The position numbers were made by a program, and so were the translations under genes. From Phormidium tenue FACHB-1050 (GTDB taxonomy: Bacteria; Cyanobacteriota; Cyanobacteriia; Pseudanabaenales; Pseudanabaenaceae), in assembly GCF_014696925.1 (NCBI RefSeq), contig NZ_JACJQY010000020.1, positions 27,421 to 91,420 of the forward strand: a stretch of DNA of 64,000 nt, given 5' to 3'. How positions within the stretch are numbered: position 1 is the stretch's first letter; every line of letters starts with the position of its first letter. The notes beneath the pieces were generated by a model. It had not been told where the DNA came from and made no database searches. It was given only the letters and a program-made list of their open reading frames with translations. Of the stretch, positions 26,037-34,271 are shown piece by piece.

Positions 26037-28895
26037 ATGAAGAGAATTCGATTTTGGATAGCAATTTGCCTTAGTTTTTTTCTTGTTCTAATTTCTCATC
26101 CATTTATCGAGAGATTTTCTCCCATTTACGCACAAGTTCCTTTTGTTAATAATATTCCTCCTCTACCTACAACGCTTCAAGGGCAAGAAAAACCTGAGCT
26201 ACAACCATTTGACCAAGTAATCAAAGAGCATCAAAAATTAGCGGGGCTATTTACGCTTTATCGCCATAAAGAGACAGGTAAAATCTTTGCCGAAATTAAA
26301 CCTGCACAACTTAATCGCAACTTTTTGGCGGTGATGACCCTTGAATCTGGGCTAGGTGAGCGCGGTCTCTATCGTGGTATTCCTTTGCGTGACTTGATGT
26401 TCACCCTGCGCCGCTTAAATAACAATTTGCAATTTGTGATTCCGAATACTAACTTTCGCGCTCAGCTAGGTGACCCCCAAGAGCGATCGCTTAGTCAATC
26501 ATTTAGTGACTCGATTTTGATCTCACTGCCAATTCTTAGTATTCATCCTCAAAATAAATCTTTTTTAGTTGATTTAGATCCATTAATCTTGAGTGATATT
26601 TTACCCAGCTTGAGTAAAACTTTGGCTGCACAACTTGGTACTTCCTTCACAGCCGATCCCAGTAAATCCTATATCAGCAAAGCGGAAGCCTTCCCAAAAA
26701 ATATTGAACTGGAGTCAGTATTTGGATTTATGGGATCAATAGTACCAAATTCAGTATTTAGTAATTCCAATCTAGATACCTTGCCTGATGGCAATGGTTT
26801 TACGCTCAAAGTCCGTTATAGCCTATCTCAACTACCAACTCAAAATGGCTATCGTCCTCGTCTTGCTGATGAACGAGTTGGCTATTTTGTGACAGCCTAT
26901 CAAGACATCTCCAAAAGCTCGGCAAAAACTCCATTTGTCCGTTATATCAACCGTTGGCATTTAGAAAAGCAAAATCCTCGTGGTCTAATTTCTCCACCAA
27001 AACAGCCGATTACCTTTTGGATAGAGAATACGGTTCCTTTAGAATATCGGGCTGCTGTGCGTGAAGGTGCATTAATGTGGAATAGGGCCTTTGAGAAGAT
27101 CGGGTTTAAAGATGCGATCGTTGTCAAACAAATGCCCGATCGCGCCGATTGGAATCCAGCTGATGTTCGCTATAACACGATTCGTTGGTTCAACTCAGTT
27201 GATGGTTTCTTTGCGATGGGTCCATCTCGCACGAATCCCTTAACAGGTGAGATTCTCGATGCTGATATTATCATTGACAGTAATTTGGTTCGAGCCATCA
27301 AGCAAGATTTTGGCAGTATTACTCAGCAAAATAGTTGGCAAAACTTAGCTTTTCTGTCACGTTTGACTGGTAATCCGCATCTATGCAGCTATGGAATGGA
27401 TGCACGGCGAATGCGCTACGACAAACAGGCGATCGCCTTGCTCCAAAAACAACCGATTTCCCCTAAGTTCAATGACAACTTGTTTATGTCTAGTGCTAGT
27501 GATTTGTGCTATGGCATAGAAGCGGTGGAACAGTTTAAGGTGGGCGCAATGTCTCTATCTCTGTTTGAGAATGTATTGCCCAGTAGCGATCGCATGAAAG
27601 ACTATATCAATCAATTTGTGCGAGAAGTCACAGCCCACGAAGTCGGACATACCTTGGGTCTGCGCCATAATTTTCATGGTAGTGCGATGCTCTCACCTGC
27701 GGAACTGAATAATACTGAAATCACTCGCAAACGTGGTTTAGTTGCTTCTGTAATGGACTACAACGGTGTGAACCTTGCGCCCCAAGGAACGAAGCAAGGT
27801 GATTTCTTCACCAGTAAAATTGGAGCCTATGACGAATGGGCGATCGCCTATGGATATACTCCAATCGATGCGATTATTCCTGCTGGTGAGTTAAAAGAAC
27901 TAGAAAAAATCGCTAAGCTTGCTCCTCAGCCAGAACTAGCCTATGCCCCCGATGAGGATGCATTTGCGGGACTTGATCCTATGACCCAAGCCCATGATTT
28001 GAGCAATGATTCCGTGACCTATGCTCAATGGCAGTTTGACAATGCTCGCGTCATGTGGAACCGCATCGAAAAGCGCTATCCCGGAAAAGGAGAAAGCTTT
28101 AATGATACTAAAGTAGCCTTCAATCAGGTCTTTGGACATTACGCATCTAATCTGTTTGCCCTAGTTTCCTATGTTGGTGGGCAATCCTTTAACCGTTATC
28201 GTTCTGGTGATGCGATCGGGCGATTACCCTTTGAGCCAGTTCCTCTATCTAAGCAACGGGAAGCGATCGCCTCAATTCAAAAAAATCTCTTTTCAGCCGA
28301 CGCGCTCAACTTTTCGCCTAATCTGTTAAATAAGCTGGCTCCATCCCGTTGGTATCATTGGGGAGCTTCACCGCAGTATTCTTCTCTAGACTATCCAATT
28401 CACGATAGCATTCTCTCTTTGCAAACCTTTGTTCTAAGCGATTTATTATCTTCAGAACGCTTGCAAAGGCTACGTGATACAGAACTGAAAACCTCTGCTG
28501 GTGAAGCTCTGACATTACCAGAACTGTTTGATACTCTAATGCAAGGTATTTGGACAGAGGTAATGCAACCAACTAATGACTTAACACAAGTTTCGAGCCT
28601 GCGGCGTTCGCTTCAACGCCAACATATGAATCTATTAGTCAATCTGGCTCTCCGCAATCGTCTCTCCATAGACAAAATCGATAATTTCCTTGATTTCCTA
28701 GTTGGTATCCAAACCAGCAATCCACCTGAAGATGCTCGTACCCTTGCGTGGTATCAACTCCGCCAACTGCGCGATCGCCTTGCGAGTGTGTTGCGCGATC
28801 GTGGTGATAAGCTCGATACCTATACGAAAGCCCACCTCGAAGAAGCTAATGATCGCATTGCCAAAGCGATCGACTCCAAGTTACAAGCTCAATAG
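26037..28895 (+). CDS. Secreted zinc-dependent metalloprotease (DUF5117/DUF4953-like)
   Basis: A 952-residue exported protein with an N-terminal signal or anchor segment (RIRFWIAICLSFFLVLISH) ending near AQVP. The zinc site is HEVGHTLGLRHNFHGS near residue 534, of the HExxHxxGxRHNF type, followed by SVMDYN (Met-turn). The upstream region has DVRYNTIRWF and DADIIIDSNLVRA, typical of this family of large bacterial metzincin-like proteases. It is predicted to act in the periplasm or outside the cell on unknown proteins. The ATG at 26037 (GGAAATGA) is preferred, because the longer frame from 25974 would put 21 polar residues before the signal peptide. The gene ends in a bidirectional terminator. 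Confidence 0.88.
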   Translation: MKRIRFWIAICLSFFLVLISHPFIERFSPIYAQVPFVNNIPPLPTTLQGQEKPELQPFDQVIKEHQKLAGLFTLYRHKETGKIFAEIKPAQLNRNFLAVMTLESGLGERGLYRGIPLRDLMFTLRRLNNNLQFVIPNTNFRAQLGDPQERSLSQSFSDSILISLPILSIHPQNKSFLVDLDPLILSDILPSLSKTLAAQLGTSFTADPSKSYISKAEAFPKNIELESVFGFMGSIVPNSVFSNSNLDTLPDGNGFTLKVRYSLSQLPTQNGYRPRLADERVGYFVTAYQDISKSSAKTPFVRYINRWHLEKQNPRGLISPPKQPITFWIENTVPLEYRAAVREGALMWNRAFEKIGFKDAIVVKQMPDRADWNPADVRYNTIRWFNSVDGFFAMGPSRTNPLTGEILDADIIIDSNLVRAIKQDFGSITQQNSWQNLAFLSRLTGNPHLCSYGMDARRMRYDKQAIALLQKQPISPKFNDNLFMSSASDLCYGIEAVEQFKVGAMSLSLFENVLPSSDRMKDYINQFVREVTAHEVGHTLGLRHNFHGSAMLSPAELNNTEITRKRGLVASVMDYNGVNLAPQGTKQGDFFTSKIGAYDEWAIAYGYTPIDAIIPAGELKELEKIAKLAPQPELAYAPDEDAFAGLDPMTQAHDLSNDSVTYAQWQFDNARVMWNRIEKRYPGKGESFNDTKVAFNQVFGHYASNLFALVSYVGGQSFNRYRSGDAIGRLPFEPVPLSKQREAIASIQKNLFSADALNFSPNLLNKLAPSRWYHWGASPQYSSLDYPIHDSILSLQTFVLSDLLSSERLQRLRDTELKTSAGEALTLPELFDTLMQGIWTEVMQPTNDLTQVSSLRRSLQRQHMNLLVNLALRNRLSIDKIDNFLDFLVGIQTSNPPEDARTLAWYQLRQLRDRLASVLRDRGDKLDTYTKAHLEEANDRIAKAIDSKLQAQ

Positions 28896-28925
28896 CTCTC
28901 AGCGCTTTGAGCAGATCTTGATTGC

Positions 28926-28960
28926 AAATAAAAAGCGGCGCATCGCGCCGCTTTTTATTT
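28926..28960. terminator. Bidirectional terminator between convergent genes
   Basis: AAATAAAAAGCGGCGC-ATC-GCGCCGCTTTTTATTT separates the metalloprotease (plus) and the TPM gene (minus). Confidence 0.9.
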
Positions 28961-29795
28961 ATCTTGCTTCGGTTGATGGAGTCACTCGTTTTGGTGAAGG
29001 AATCAAATAGGCAATTACTGCGCCACCGACAAACCCCGCTACATTGCGAACAATGGGAACCCATTCGCTCGTGCGCGTCAGTACTGGGCCTAGACCAAAA
29101 GAGATAAACAACATGCCCCAAAGTGGAGTAAAGATTAAAGCCCACTTCCAAGCAAAGATTTCACCATCTTTGCGAGGATGTCCCGCAAATCCAAATACGA
29201 CACCACCGACAATGGAAGTAATCAAAGTCAAAATCCACTGCTCTTGAGGAATCCCAGGAACAACAGCGCAACCATCTTGATCGAGACAGGTAGCGATCGC
29301 ATCAATAGCCGACAAAATTGATTGATCATAACCCTGCTCACGTACATAGAATTGGTTGCCATATCGCGATTGCAACTCAATCCAGAAGCTGCGAGATAGC
29401 AATGGATAGATGGCATCACCAACACTAAAATTGAGTAAGTTGCGTCCACGGGCATCCGCTACTAACATCACACTATTATCATCTAGTCCCCAAAACTCCT
29501 TAACTGCGCGTCCTGGGGTGCGATCAACTTGAGTAAGAACACGCAATTTCCAACCTGTTTGCTCTTCAAATTTGGTTAACTTTTGATCTAGGGCTAATTC
29601 TTCTGTATCAGTCAAAAAACGTCCCAAATCAATAACGTTTGTATACTTTTCAGGCAATAGCTCTGGGGCATCAAAGGCTTGAGCCGCAGGAATATGGGTA
29701 AAGGCGATCGCCAAGGGGAGGAATATGGCGATCGCGATCGCGCCGAATCTCTGAGCGAATCTCCGAGCAAAGTTTTGTAGATTGGACTTAATCAT
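28959..29795 (-). CDS. TPM-domain membrane protein, Psb32/TLP18.3-like
   Basis: A 278-residue protein with an N-terminal signal or anchor (IAIAIFLPLAIAFTHIPAAQA), a TPM phosphatase-type domain (about residues 50-180: NVIDLGRFLTDTEELALDQKL, LRVLTQVDRTPG, NSVMLVADARGRNLLNFSVG), and C-terminal hydrophobic helices (ILTLITSIVGGVVFGFAG, LIFTPLWGMLFISFGLG, GFVGGAVIAYLI). This layout matches cyanobacterial Psb32 and plant TLP18.3, which protect or repair photosystem II in the thylakoid lumen. The functional link is from family knowledge. The gene is divergent from ylqF. Confidence 0.85.
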   Translation of the reverse strand: MIKSNLQNFARRFAQRFGAIAIAIFLPLAIAFTHIPAAQAFDAPELLPEKYTNVIDLGRFLTDTEELALDQKLTKFEEQTGWKLRVLTQVDRTPGRAVKEFWGLDDNSVMLVADARGRNLLNFSVGDAIYPLLSRSFWIELQSRYGNQFYVREQGYDQSILSAIDAIATCLDQDGCAVVPGIPQEQWILTLITSIVGGVVFGFAGHPRKDGEIFAWKWALIFTPLWGMLFISFGLGPVLTRTSEWVPIVRNVAGFVGGAVIAYLIPSPKRVTPSTEAR

Positions 29796-29883
29796 GATTT
29801 TTGTTAAAAGTTAATCTTAATATTTCTTAATATCTTAGCAGCAGTATATAGTTAAAGATACTTTCTCTCTGTATTTTTTTCCT

Positions 29884-30723
29884 ATGGCAAGCCCAATTCA
29901 GTGGTATCCAGGTCATATCGCCAAAGCTGAAAAGCAGTTGTTAGAACAACTAAAATTGGTGGACGTGGTCATTGAGGTGCGTGATTCGCGCATTTTGATG
30001 TCTAGTAAGCATCCCAAAATTGAAAAATGGGTGGAGGGAAAGTCGCATATTTTAGTATGCAATCGTATTGATGCCATTTCCTCGACGGTGAAAACGCAAT
30101 GGATGCGCTGGTTTACCGAGCAGGAACGCATGGCATATTTTACCGATGCACAGGCTGGCAAAGGTATGGTGGATCTACTCAAGGCGGCTCAAGTCGCAGG
30201 TGAAAAGGTCAACGAACGTAGAAAAGGACGGGGAATGCTACCGCGTCCTGTGCGGGCTGTAGTAGTTGGTTTCCCTAATGTCGGCAAATCGGCGCTAATT
30301 AATCGGTTACTCAAGAAAAAAGTGGTTGCTAGTGCCAATAAACCGGGGGTTACCCGCCAGTTACGTTGGATCAGGATTTCTGATGAGATCGAGTTGCTGG
30401 ATACTCCTGGAGTAATTCCACCATTGCTGCACGATCAAGATGCAGCGATGAAGCTTGCCATTTGCGATGATATTGGTCAGGCAGCTTACGACAACGTATT
30501 AGTGGCGGCAGAAGCAGTGGATCTGCTGATCCAGTTAAATGCAAAGCTGAGCAGCCGTTACATCATTGATCCAGCAACGGTAACTTCAGGAATCGAGTAT
30601 ATCCACGAGGTTGCAGCCTTAAATAAGTTTCAAGGTGATTTAGATAAAGTTGCAAGGCTAATTTTATATGATTTTCGCAAAGGGAAATTAGGGGCGATCG
30701 CTCTAGAAATGCCACCTCACTAA
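29884..30723 (+). CDS. ylqF: Ribosome biogenesis GTPase YlqF/RbgA
   Basis: A 279-residue circularly permuted GTPase involved in late 50S subunit assembly. The G motifs appear in the permuted order G4-G5-G1-G2-G3: CNRIDAIS (G4, NxxD-like with R), GFPNVGKSALINRL (G1), a G2-type threonine in KPGVTRQ, and LLDTPGVIPP (G3). The N-terminal IQWYPGHIAKAEKQL is the family signature. Length is normal. G4 reads NRID rather than NKxD, which still keeps the Asn and Asp. The protein is cytosolic and ribosome-associated. The gene is not in an operon. Confidence 0.93.
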   Translation: MASPIQWYPGHIAKAEKQLLEQLKLVDVVIEVRDSRILMSSKHPKIEKWVEGKSHILVCNRIDAISSTVKTQWMRWFTEQERMAYFTDAQAGKGMVDLLKAAQVAGEKVNERRKGRGMLPRPVRAVVVGFPNVGKSALINRLLKKKVVASANKPGVTRQLRWIRISDEIELLDTPGVIPPLLHDQDAAMKLAICDDIGQAAYDNVLVAAEAVDLLIQLNAKLSSRYIIDPATVTSGIEYIHEVAALNKFQGDLDKVARLILYDFRKGKLGAIALEMPPH

Positions 30724-30823
30724 CATTTATCGTGAAGTAGACATGCGCTCAAGTGTGGGCTAAAAGCTCAAGCCCTTACATTCATAGTTAAGGTGTCGGC
30801 TTACCCGCCACCACTCTAATACG

Positions 30824-31033
30824 TTTAGGACTCACGCAAAAGAGGGCAAAGTAAGGGCAATTCATGAATTGCCCTTACTTTGCTACACAGGTTTTATAGC
30901 TATAGCTACCTGTATCAGGACAAGTCAAAACCCAAATAGTGTGATGCGGCGCGAAGCGCCGCATCACACTATTTGGGTTTTATGTCCTAACAAGAATGGC
31001 GACAGCTATAAGTCGTTTTGCGTAAGTCCTAAC
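30824..31033. repeat. Palindromic repeat interrupted by a nested subfamily B element
   Basis: The outer inverted ends are TTTAGGACTCACGCAAAAG and GTTTTGCGTAAGTCCTAAC. The left half also carries palindrome E (GTAAGGGCAATTCATGAATT...). The B element at 30895-31019 sits between the halves, so the outer repeat existed first. Confidence 0.75.
30895..31019. repeat. Dispersed hairpin element, subfamily B, copy 2 (nested)
   Basis: Ends TATAGCTATAGCTACCTG and GGCGACAGCTATA. The stem carries GTGTGATGCGGC paired with GCCGCATCACAC, versus GTGTGAGGCGGC in other B copies: compensatory change. Confidence 0.9.
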
Positions 31034-31087
31034 GTTATTTAATTTGCGATCCTTAACTTACAGAAATTATCGATCAAACTAACTACA

Positions 31088-31134
31088 AGATATTTTTTGC
31101 AAGTATTGCTTCGCAATGCTTGCAAAAAATATCT
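31088..31134. repeat. Hairpin palindrome
   Basis: AGATATTTTTTGCAAGTATTGC-TTC-GCAATGCTTGCAAAAAATATCT forms a 22-bp stem with one mismatch. It is unlinked to a stop codon, so not an obvious terminator. Confidence 0.7.
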
Positions 31135-31175
31135 CGGTTTGGTTTTAAACGCAAAACGCTGTAATAGTATTCTGT

Positions 31176-31230
31176 AGTCCACTTCAGTGGACTTTAGCTT
31201 TTAGCTAAGAACTTGAGTTCTTGGCTCATT
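31176..31230. repeat. Repeat F, copy 1 (two small palindromes)
   Basis: AGTCCACTTCAGTGGACT followed by AGCTTTTAGCTAAGAACTTGAGTTCTTGG. A similar arrangement on the opposite strand occurs at 49520-49585. Confidence 0.65.
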
Positions 31231-31253
31231 TTTAATTAGCATTACTCAACCAG

Positions 31254-32177
31254 ATGACAAGCAAAATTTATTTAAAAGGCGTAAAAGCCTATGGATATGT
31301 AGGATATCTCCCTGAAGAGAATGTATTAGGGCAATGGTTTGAGGTTGATGCAACACTATGGGTCGATTTTGAGCAATCTACCCATAGCGATGAAATTGAA
31401 GATACGGTTAACTATATTTCCTGTATTCGCAAGATCGAAACTTTAATACAGACACAGAAATTTAAACTGATCGAGAGATTAGTTGGCGCGATCGCTGATA
31501 GTCTTTTGGAAGATCCCAAAATCGCACAGGTGGAGGTGAAGGTAATCAAGCATCCTCCAATACCCAATTTCCTAGGCTCAGTCGCTGTAGAAATTGTGCG
31601 ATCGCGTTCTCACGCTCCAGTTACAAATGCCGCAAAAACCACTCACACAAAACTAGAAACAATTCCTAAAACTGAATCTATCCCTGAAGCTAAACCTACA
31701 AGCCCAAAACCTCAAGCTGGAGATTCAGGAACATCAAAAATTATTAGTATCCATACGGATGGTGCTTGCTCTAAAAATCCAGGACCTGGCGGTTGGGGTG
31801 TAGTTGTTCACTTCTCTGATGGTAGTACCAAAGAGCTTGGTGGTGGGCTGCGCGAAACCACCAATAATCAAATGGAATTGCAAGGTGCGATCGCTGCTTT
31901 AGAATTTCTCGCTACTCACAAACAATCCACTCCTGTCGATCTTTATACCGATAGTAAATATGTACTTGACGGGATTACTAAATGGATTAAGGGTTGGAAG
32001 AAGAATGGCTGGAAAACCAAGGATAATAAGCCCGTCAAAAATCAAGAATTTTGGCAACAACTCGATCCCCTCAATACATCAAATATCCGATGGCATTGGG
32101 TAGAGGGACATTCTGGCGATCCTGACAACGAACGTTGCGATGCGATCGCCCGCAGCTACACCGCCAAATATGCCTAA
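31254..32177 (+). CDS. Fusion of dihydroneopterin aldolase (FolB) and ribonuclease HI
   Basis: A 307-residue two-domain protein. Residues 1 to about 118 are Fol[21 protein letters not shown] with the catalytic Glu region, [23 protein letters not shown], and [20 protein letters not shown]. FolB cleaves dihydroneopterin in folate synthesis. A Pro/Thr/Lys linker (about 119-157) follows. Residues about 158-307 are RNase HI with all four DEDD residues: [40 protein letters not shown], and [16 protein letters not shown]. RNase HI removes RNA from RNA-DNA hybrids. Both halves look full length and active. No frameshift or stop separates them. There is no known metabolic reason for the union; rnhA and folB symbols both apply. 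Confidence 0.93.
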   Translation: MTSKIYLKGVKAYGYVGYLPEENVLGQWFEVDATLWVDFEQSTHSDEIEDTVNYISCIRKIETLIQTQKFKLIERLVGAIADSLLEDPKIAQVEVKVIKHPPIPNFLGSVAVEIVRSRSHAPVTNAAKTTHTKLETIPKTESIPEAKPTSPKPQAGDSGTSKIISIHTDGACSKNPGPGGWGVVVHFSDGSTKELGGGLRETTNNQMELQGAIAALEFLATHKQSTPVDLYTDSKYVLDGITKWIKGWKKNGWKTKDNKPVKNQEFWQQLDPLNTSNIRWHWVEGHSGDPDNERCDAIARSYTAKYA

Positions 32178-32203
32178 AAAACGATTTTGGGAATTATATT
32201 ATG

Positions 32204-32338
32204 AGTAAGTGTCCAAGGGGGTAACGAGAAATGGTCATTCCAGCAATTTTTGAGGTGCTTTAACGCTGATTTGTCTTGATTTAGGTCATTTGATGAGCCT
32301 GAAACGCACCAAATTCGTACCCCCCTTGGACGGTTACT
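32204..32338. mobile_element. 135-bp MITE with terminal inverted repeats and 6-bp target duplication
   Basis: The left end AGTAAGTGTCCAAGGGGG matches the complement of the right end (AGTAACCGTCCAAGGGGGG), and ATTATG flanks it on both sides (32198-32203 and 32339-32344). It has no coding capacity. It is probably a derivative of an autonomous insertion sequence not present here. Confidence 0.8.
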
Positions 32339-32381
32339 ATTATGAGACTTTTTTATCTTTTTTTAGATCCTAATTTGTTTT

Positions 32382-33104
32382 ATGAGTGAATTAAATTCAG
32401 GCTATTTTTCACATTTTTCTTCTAATCGATTAATAGAATATATAGAAAAAATTTTACTTTTTGAGTATTTAGAGACAGGTTCTCCATGGGTAAGCAAAAA
32501 TGAATTATATTTATTATTCGCTAAGAAACATGGGATTGAATTAAATGATATAATTAAGAATTTAGGATATGAGAATGAATTAAAAAAATTCTTAATTCAA
32601 AGCAAAAGTTTCTCAATATATCCTACACAATCATATGATGATTTTTATGTTGCTATGTTGCAGATTGTTGTTCCAAATTCGGATAAGAAGGCATCTTTAA
32701 CAAAATTCACAATCAAGAAACCTTGGAAAGCTGATGGGCGTTTAATAAATTTTTTGAAATCTGAAGGTGCAGTTGAAACAGGATATTTGCAATCGGGCAA
32801 ATCCAAGCTCAAAAGTACACAGCACAAGAAAAAATTAGAGATTCCGATATGTATAGAATCAATTGATGATCTACAAGTAGCTTTAGTAGAGATTATTGAC
32901 AACACTTTAGAAGAGACTGGTTATAGTACTATTAGTTCTTCCGAATTAAGTAAAAGTTTTTTGAAGTATTATCAAAAGCCGATAAGAAGTGTAGTGAAAA
33001 ACGTATCTCCTAACAAAAAACTGATTGAGATAATTGAAGAAATTCCAAACTTTAATATCCAAAAGTCTAATAATGGTTGGAGTATCAGTAAAATGAATAA
33101 TTGA
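32382..33104 (+). CDS. Protein with probable tandem LOTUS (OST-HTH)-like domains
   Basis: A 240-residue, Lys- and Asn-rich protein encoded by AT-rich DNA unlike its neighbours. The C-terminal third (LQVALVEIIDNTLEETGYST, then ISSSELSKSFLKYYQKPIRS and LIEIIEEIPNFNIQKSNNGWSI) has the LOTUS/OST-HTH pattern: a winged helix, a K/R-rich middle and a hydrophobic FxI...GW end. The N-terminal part (about residues 15-95) repeats the same helical spacing. LOTUS domains bind RNA or G-quadruplexes and in bacteria usually accompany a NYN/PIN-like nuclease domain; none is present here. The assignment is by eye and needs profile search. It sits in a small accessory islet next to a MITE and xis relics. Confidence 0.55.
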   Translation: MSELNSGYFSHFSSNRLIEYIEKILLFEYLETGSPWVSKNELYLLFAKKHGIELNDIIKNLGYENELKKFLIQSKSFSIYPTQSYDDFYVAMLQIVVPNSDKKASLTKFTIKKPWKADGRLINFLKSEGAVETGYLQSGKSKLKSTQHKKKLEIPICIESIDDLQVALVEIIDNTLEETGYSTISSSELSKSFLKYYQKPIRSVVKNVSPNKKLIEIIEEIPNFNIQKSNNGWSISKMNN

Positions 33105-33128
33105 AGTAAATGTCTATAGCAGTTCTGA

Positions 33129-33200
33129 ATGAAATGTCAGCTTAATATTTTAGTTTATGACATAAACAAGGAGGTGATTGTCAAATGGAAAATCCAGAAA
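33129..33200 (+). pseudogene. 3' relic of xisH
   Basis: The frame reads MKCQLNILVYDINKEVIVKW before passing into the xisI start. XisH proteins end in a strand like LLVVNLEKEEVIxW, and xisH normally overlaps or abuts xisI, as here. Everything upstream of this strand is missing; the sequence just before it, CTATAGCAGTTCTGAAT, resembles the ends of local repeats. The identification rests on this short match and the position. Confidence 0.5.
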
Positions 33201-33529
33201 AAATCCAGACTTATCGCACGATCATCAAACAAATTCTCAATCAACATGCCTCTTATAAACCCTCACACGGCGAATTTGAAATGCAAACCCTCTTTGATAA
33301 CGAACAGGATCGATATCAAGTACTAGCAATTGGTTGGAATCAAGACAAACGTATCTATGGCTGCTCGATGCATCTTGACATTAGAGCAGGGAAAATCTGG
33401 ATTCAATCGAACAATACAGAAATAGATATTGCTGAGGCTTTAGTTGCTCAAGGAGTACCCAAAGAAGATATTGTGATTGGCTTACAACCTGCTTATCTAA
33501 GGCAATATACAGGATATGCGATCGCCTAA
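33185..33529 (+). CDS. xisI: XisI family protein (fdxN element excision controlling factor)
   Basis: A 114-residue XisI protein. The N-terminal EKIQTYRTIIKQILNQHA, YQVLAIGWNQDKRIYGCSMHLDIRAGKIWIQ, NNTEIDIAEALVAQGVPKEDIVIGL and QPAYLRQYTGYA are all typical. XisH and XisI were found as factors needed for excision of the Nostoc/Anabaena fdxN DNA element; they are now widespread and may act as a nuclease-immunity or toxin-antitoxin-like pair. The partner xisH survives only as a 3' scrap just upstream, so this copy is an orphan. A strong ribosome-binding site (AAGGAGGTGATTG) lies 7 bases before the ATG, inside the xisH frame. Confidence 0.9.
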   Translation: MENPEKIQTYRTIIKQILNQHASYKPSHGEFEMQTLFDNEQDRYQVLAIGWNQDKRIYGCSMHLDIRAGKIWIQSNNTEIDIAEALVAQGVPKEDIVIGLQPAYLRQYTGYAIA

Positions 33530-33603
33530 ATACACGCTTAAAGACAGATTTGCAAAAACTTAGCTAAACTCTGGCAAATCTCAATCAATATCGTGTGTTT
33601 GGT

Positions 33604-33717
33604 TTAAGCATATTTTCCCGCAAAAGCCGTCATCACATCCAGCTGCGAATCTATTAACAAACATTTTTCTAAATGTTCAACGTCCAACTCAGGTAGCCAT
33701 TCACTGACCAGCTTTAG
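33604..33717 (-). pseudogene. C-terminal scrap of an unidentified protein
   Basis: The minus-strand frame reads HLKLVSEWLPELDVEHLEKC, then LLIDSQLDVMTAFAGKYA and a stop. It looks like genuine amphipathic protein sequence, but nothing precedes it except a palindrome, and the frame hits TAA upstream. It could be the tail of an Rpn-like or antitoxin-like protein; I cannot identify it. Confidence 0.4.
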
Positions 33718-33742
33718 ATGTTATAGCTGGTCAGTGAATGGC
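33696..33742. repeat. 18-bp perfect inverted repeat at a gene breakpoint
   Basis: GCCATTCACTGACCAGCT (33696-33713) and its exact complement (33725-33742) flank an 11-base loop. The right arm encodes the aberrant tail of the antitoxin, and the left arm encodes part of the adjacent scrap. Confidence 0.8.
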
Positions 33743-33999
33743 AATGTTTTATCACTATCGTACTGAATTGACAGCGAATGCCCATCATAATCAGCATCCT
33801 CAAGTCTAGCGATCGCTGATTGCTTCGTACCAATGCGATCGGCAAGTTCCTTTTGATTCAATCCTCTTGCAGTTCTTGCCTCATAGATAAGTTGAGCCAC
33901 CACAGCATTAAGCGAAGCTTCCCTCACTAAATCCTCAAGTACAGGATCGTTGCCAGTCAAATTATCAATAATTTTGAGGGCATCACTAGTCTTAGCCAT
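33721..33999 (-). pseudogene. HigA-type XRE antitoxin with replaced C-terminus
   Basis: A 92-residue HTH_3 protein. The helix-turn-helix is clear (ARTARGLNQKELADRIGTKQ followed by SAIARLEDADYDGHSLS). In this family that is usually followed by a further 20 or so residues of a fourth and fifth helix (LxRIAxALNxxLxIxF). Here it is replaced by an unrelated polar tail, IQYDSDKTLPFTDQL, encoded in an inverted repeat, so the gene is truncated. DNA binding might survive. It overlaps the toxin frame by 8 bp, in the toxin-first order typical of HigBA. Confidence 0.75.
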
Positions 34000-34237
34000 T
34001 ATCTAAATCCTCTTGATAAGTATGAACATTTGGATTCTCCTCAAACTGACACTTACGTTCAATCGCTCTCTCAATATCTACAATGGGAACTCGATCTGTA
34101 TCTTTGGTAATTGCATGAGCGAGAATTGCAATATTTTGACCATCAAAAAAGTACAAAATGCGATACTGAATGTGAATATGCTTAGCCCGCAGTTCATAGA
34201 TTCCATTGCGTAAATAATCTGCTGCGGGTCTTCGCAA
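33992..34237 (-). pseudogene. HigB/Gp49-like toxin, N-terminally truncated
   Basis: An 81-residue RelE-superfamily protein of the phage Gp49-like type, normally an mRNA interferase. It contains RRPAADYLRNGIYELRAKHI, QYRILYFFDGQNIAILAHAITKDT and the C-terminal basic/acidic helix. The usual first 30 or so residues are missing: an in-frame TAA lies three codons before the TTG at 34237 and no longer frame exists. The toxin fold would lack its first helices and is probably inactive, fitting the damaged antitoxin beside it. Confidence 0.75.
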
Positions 34238-34271
34238 TAACGATTATCTTTTCAAGGTTGCTGTGGGCAAT

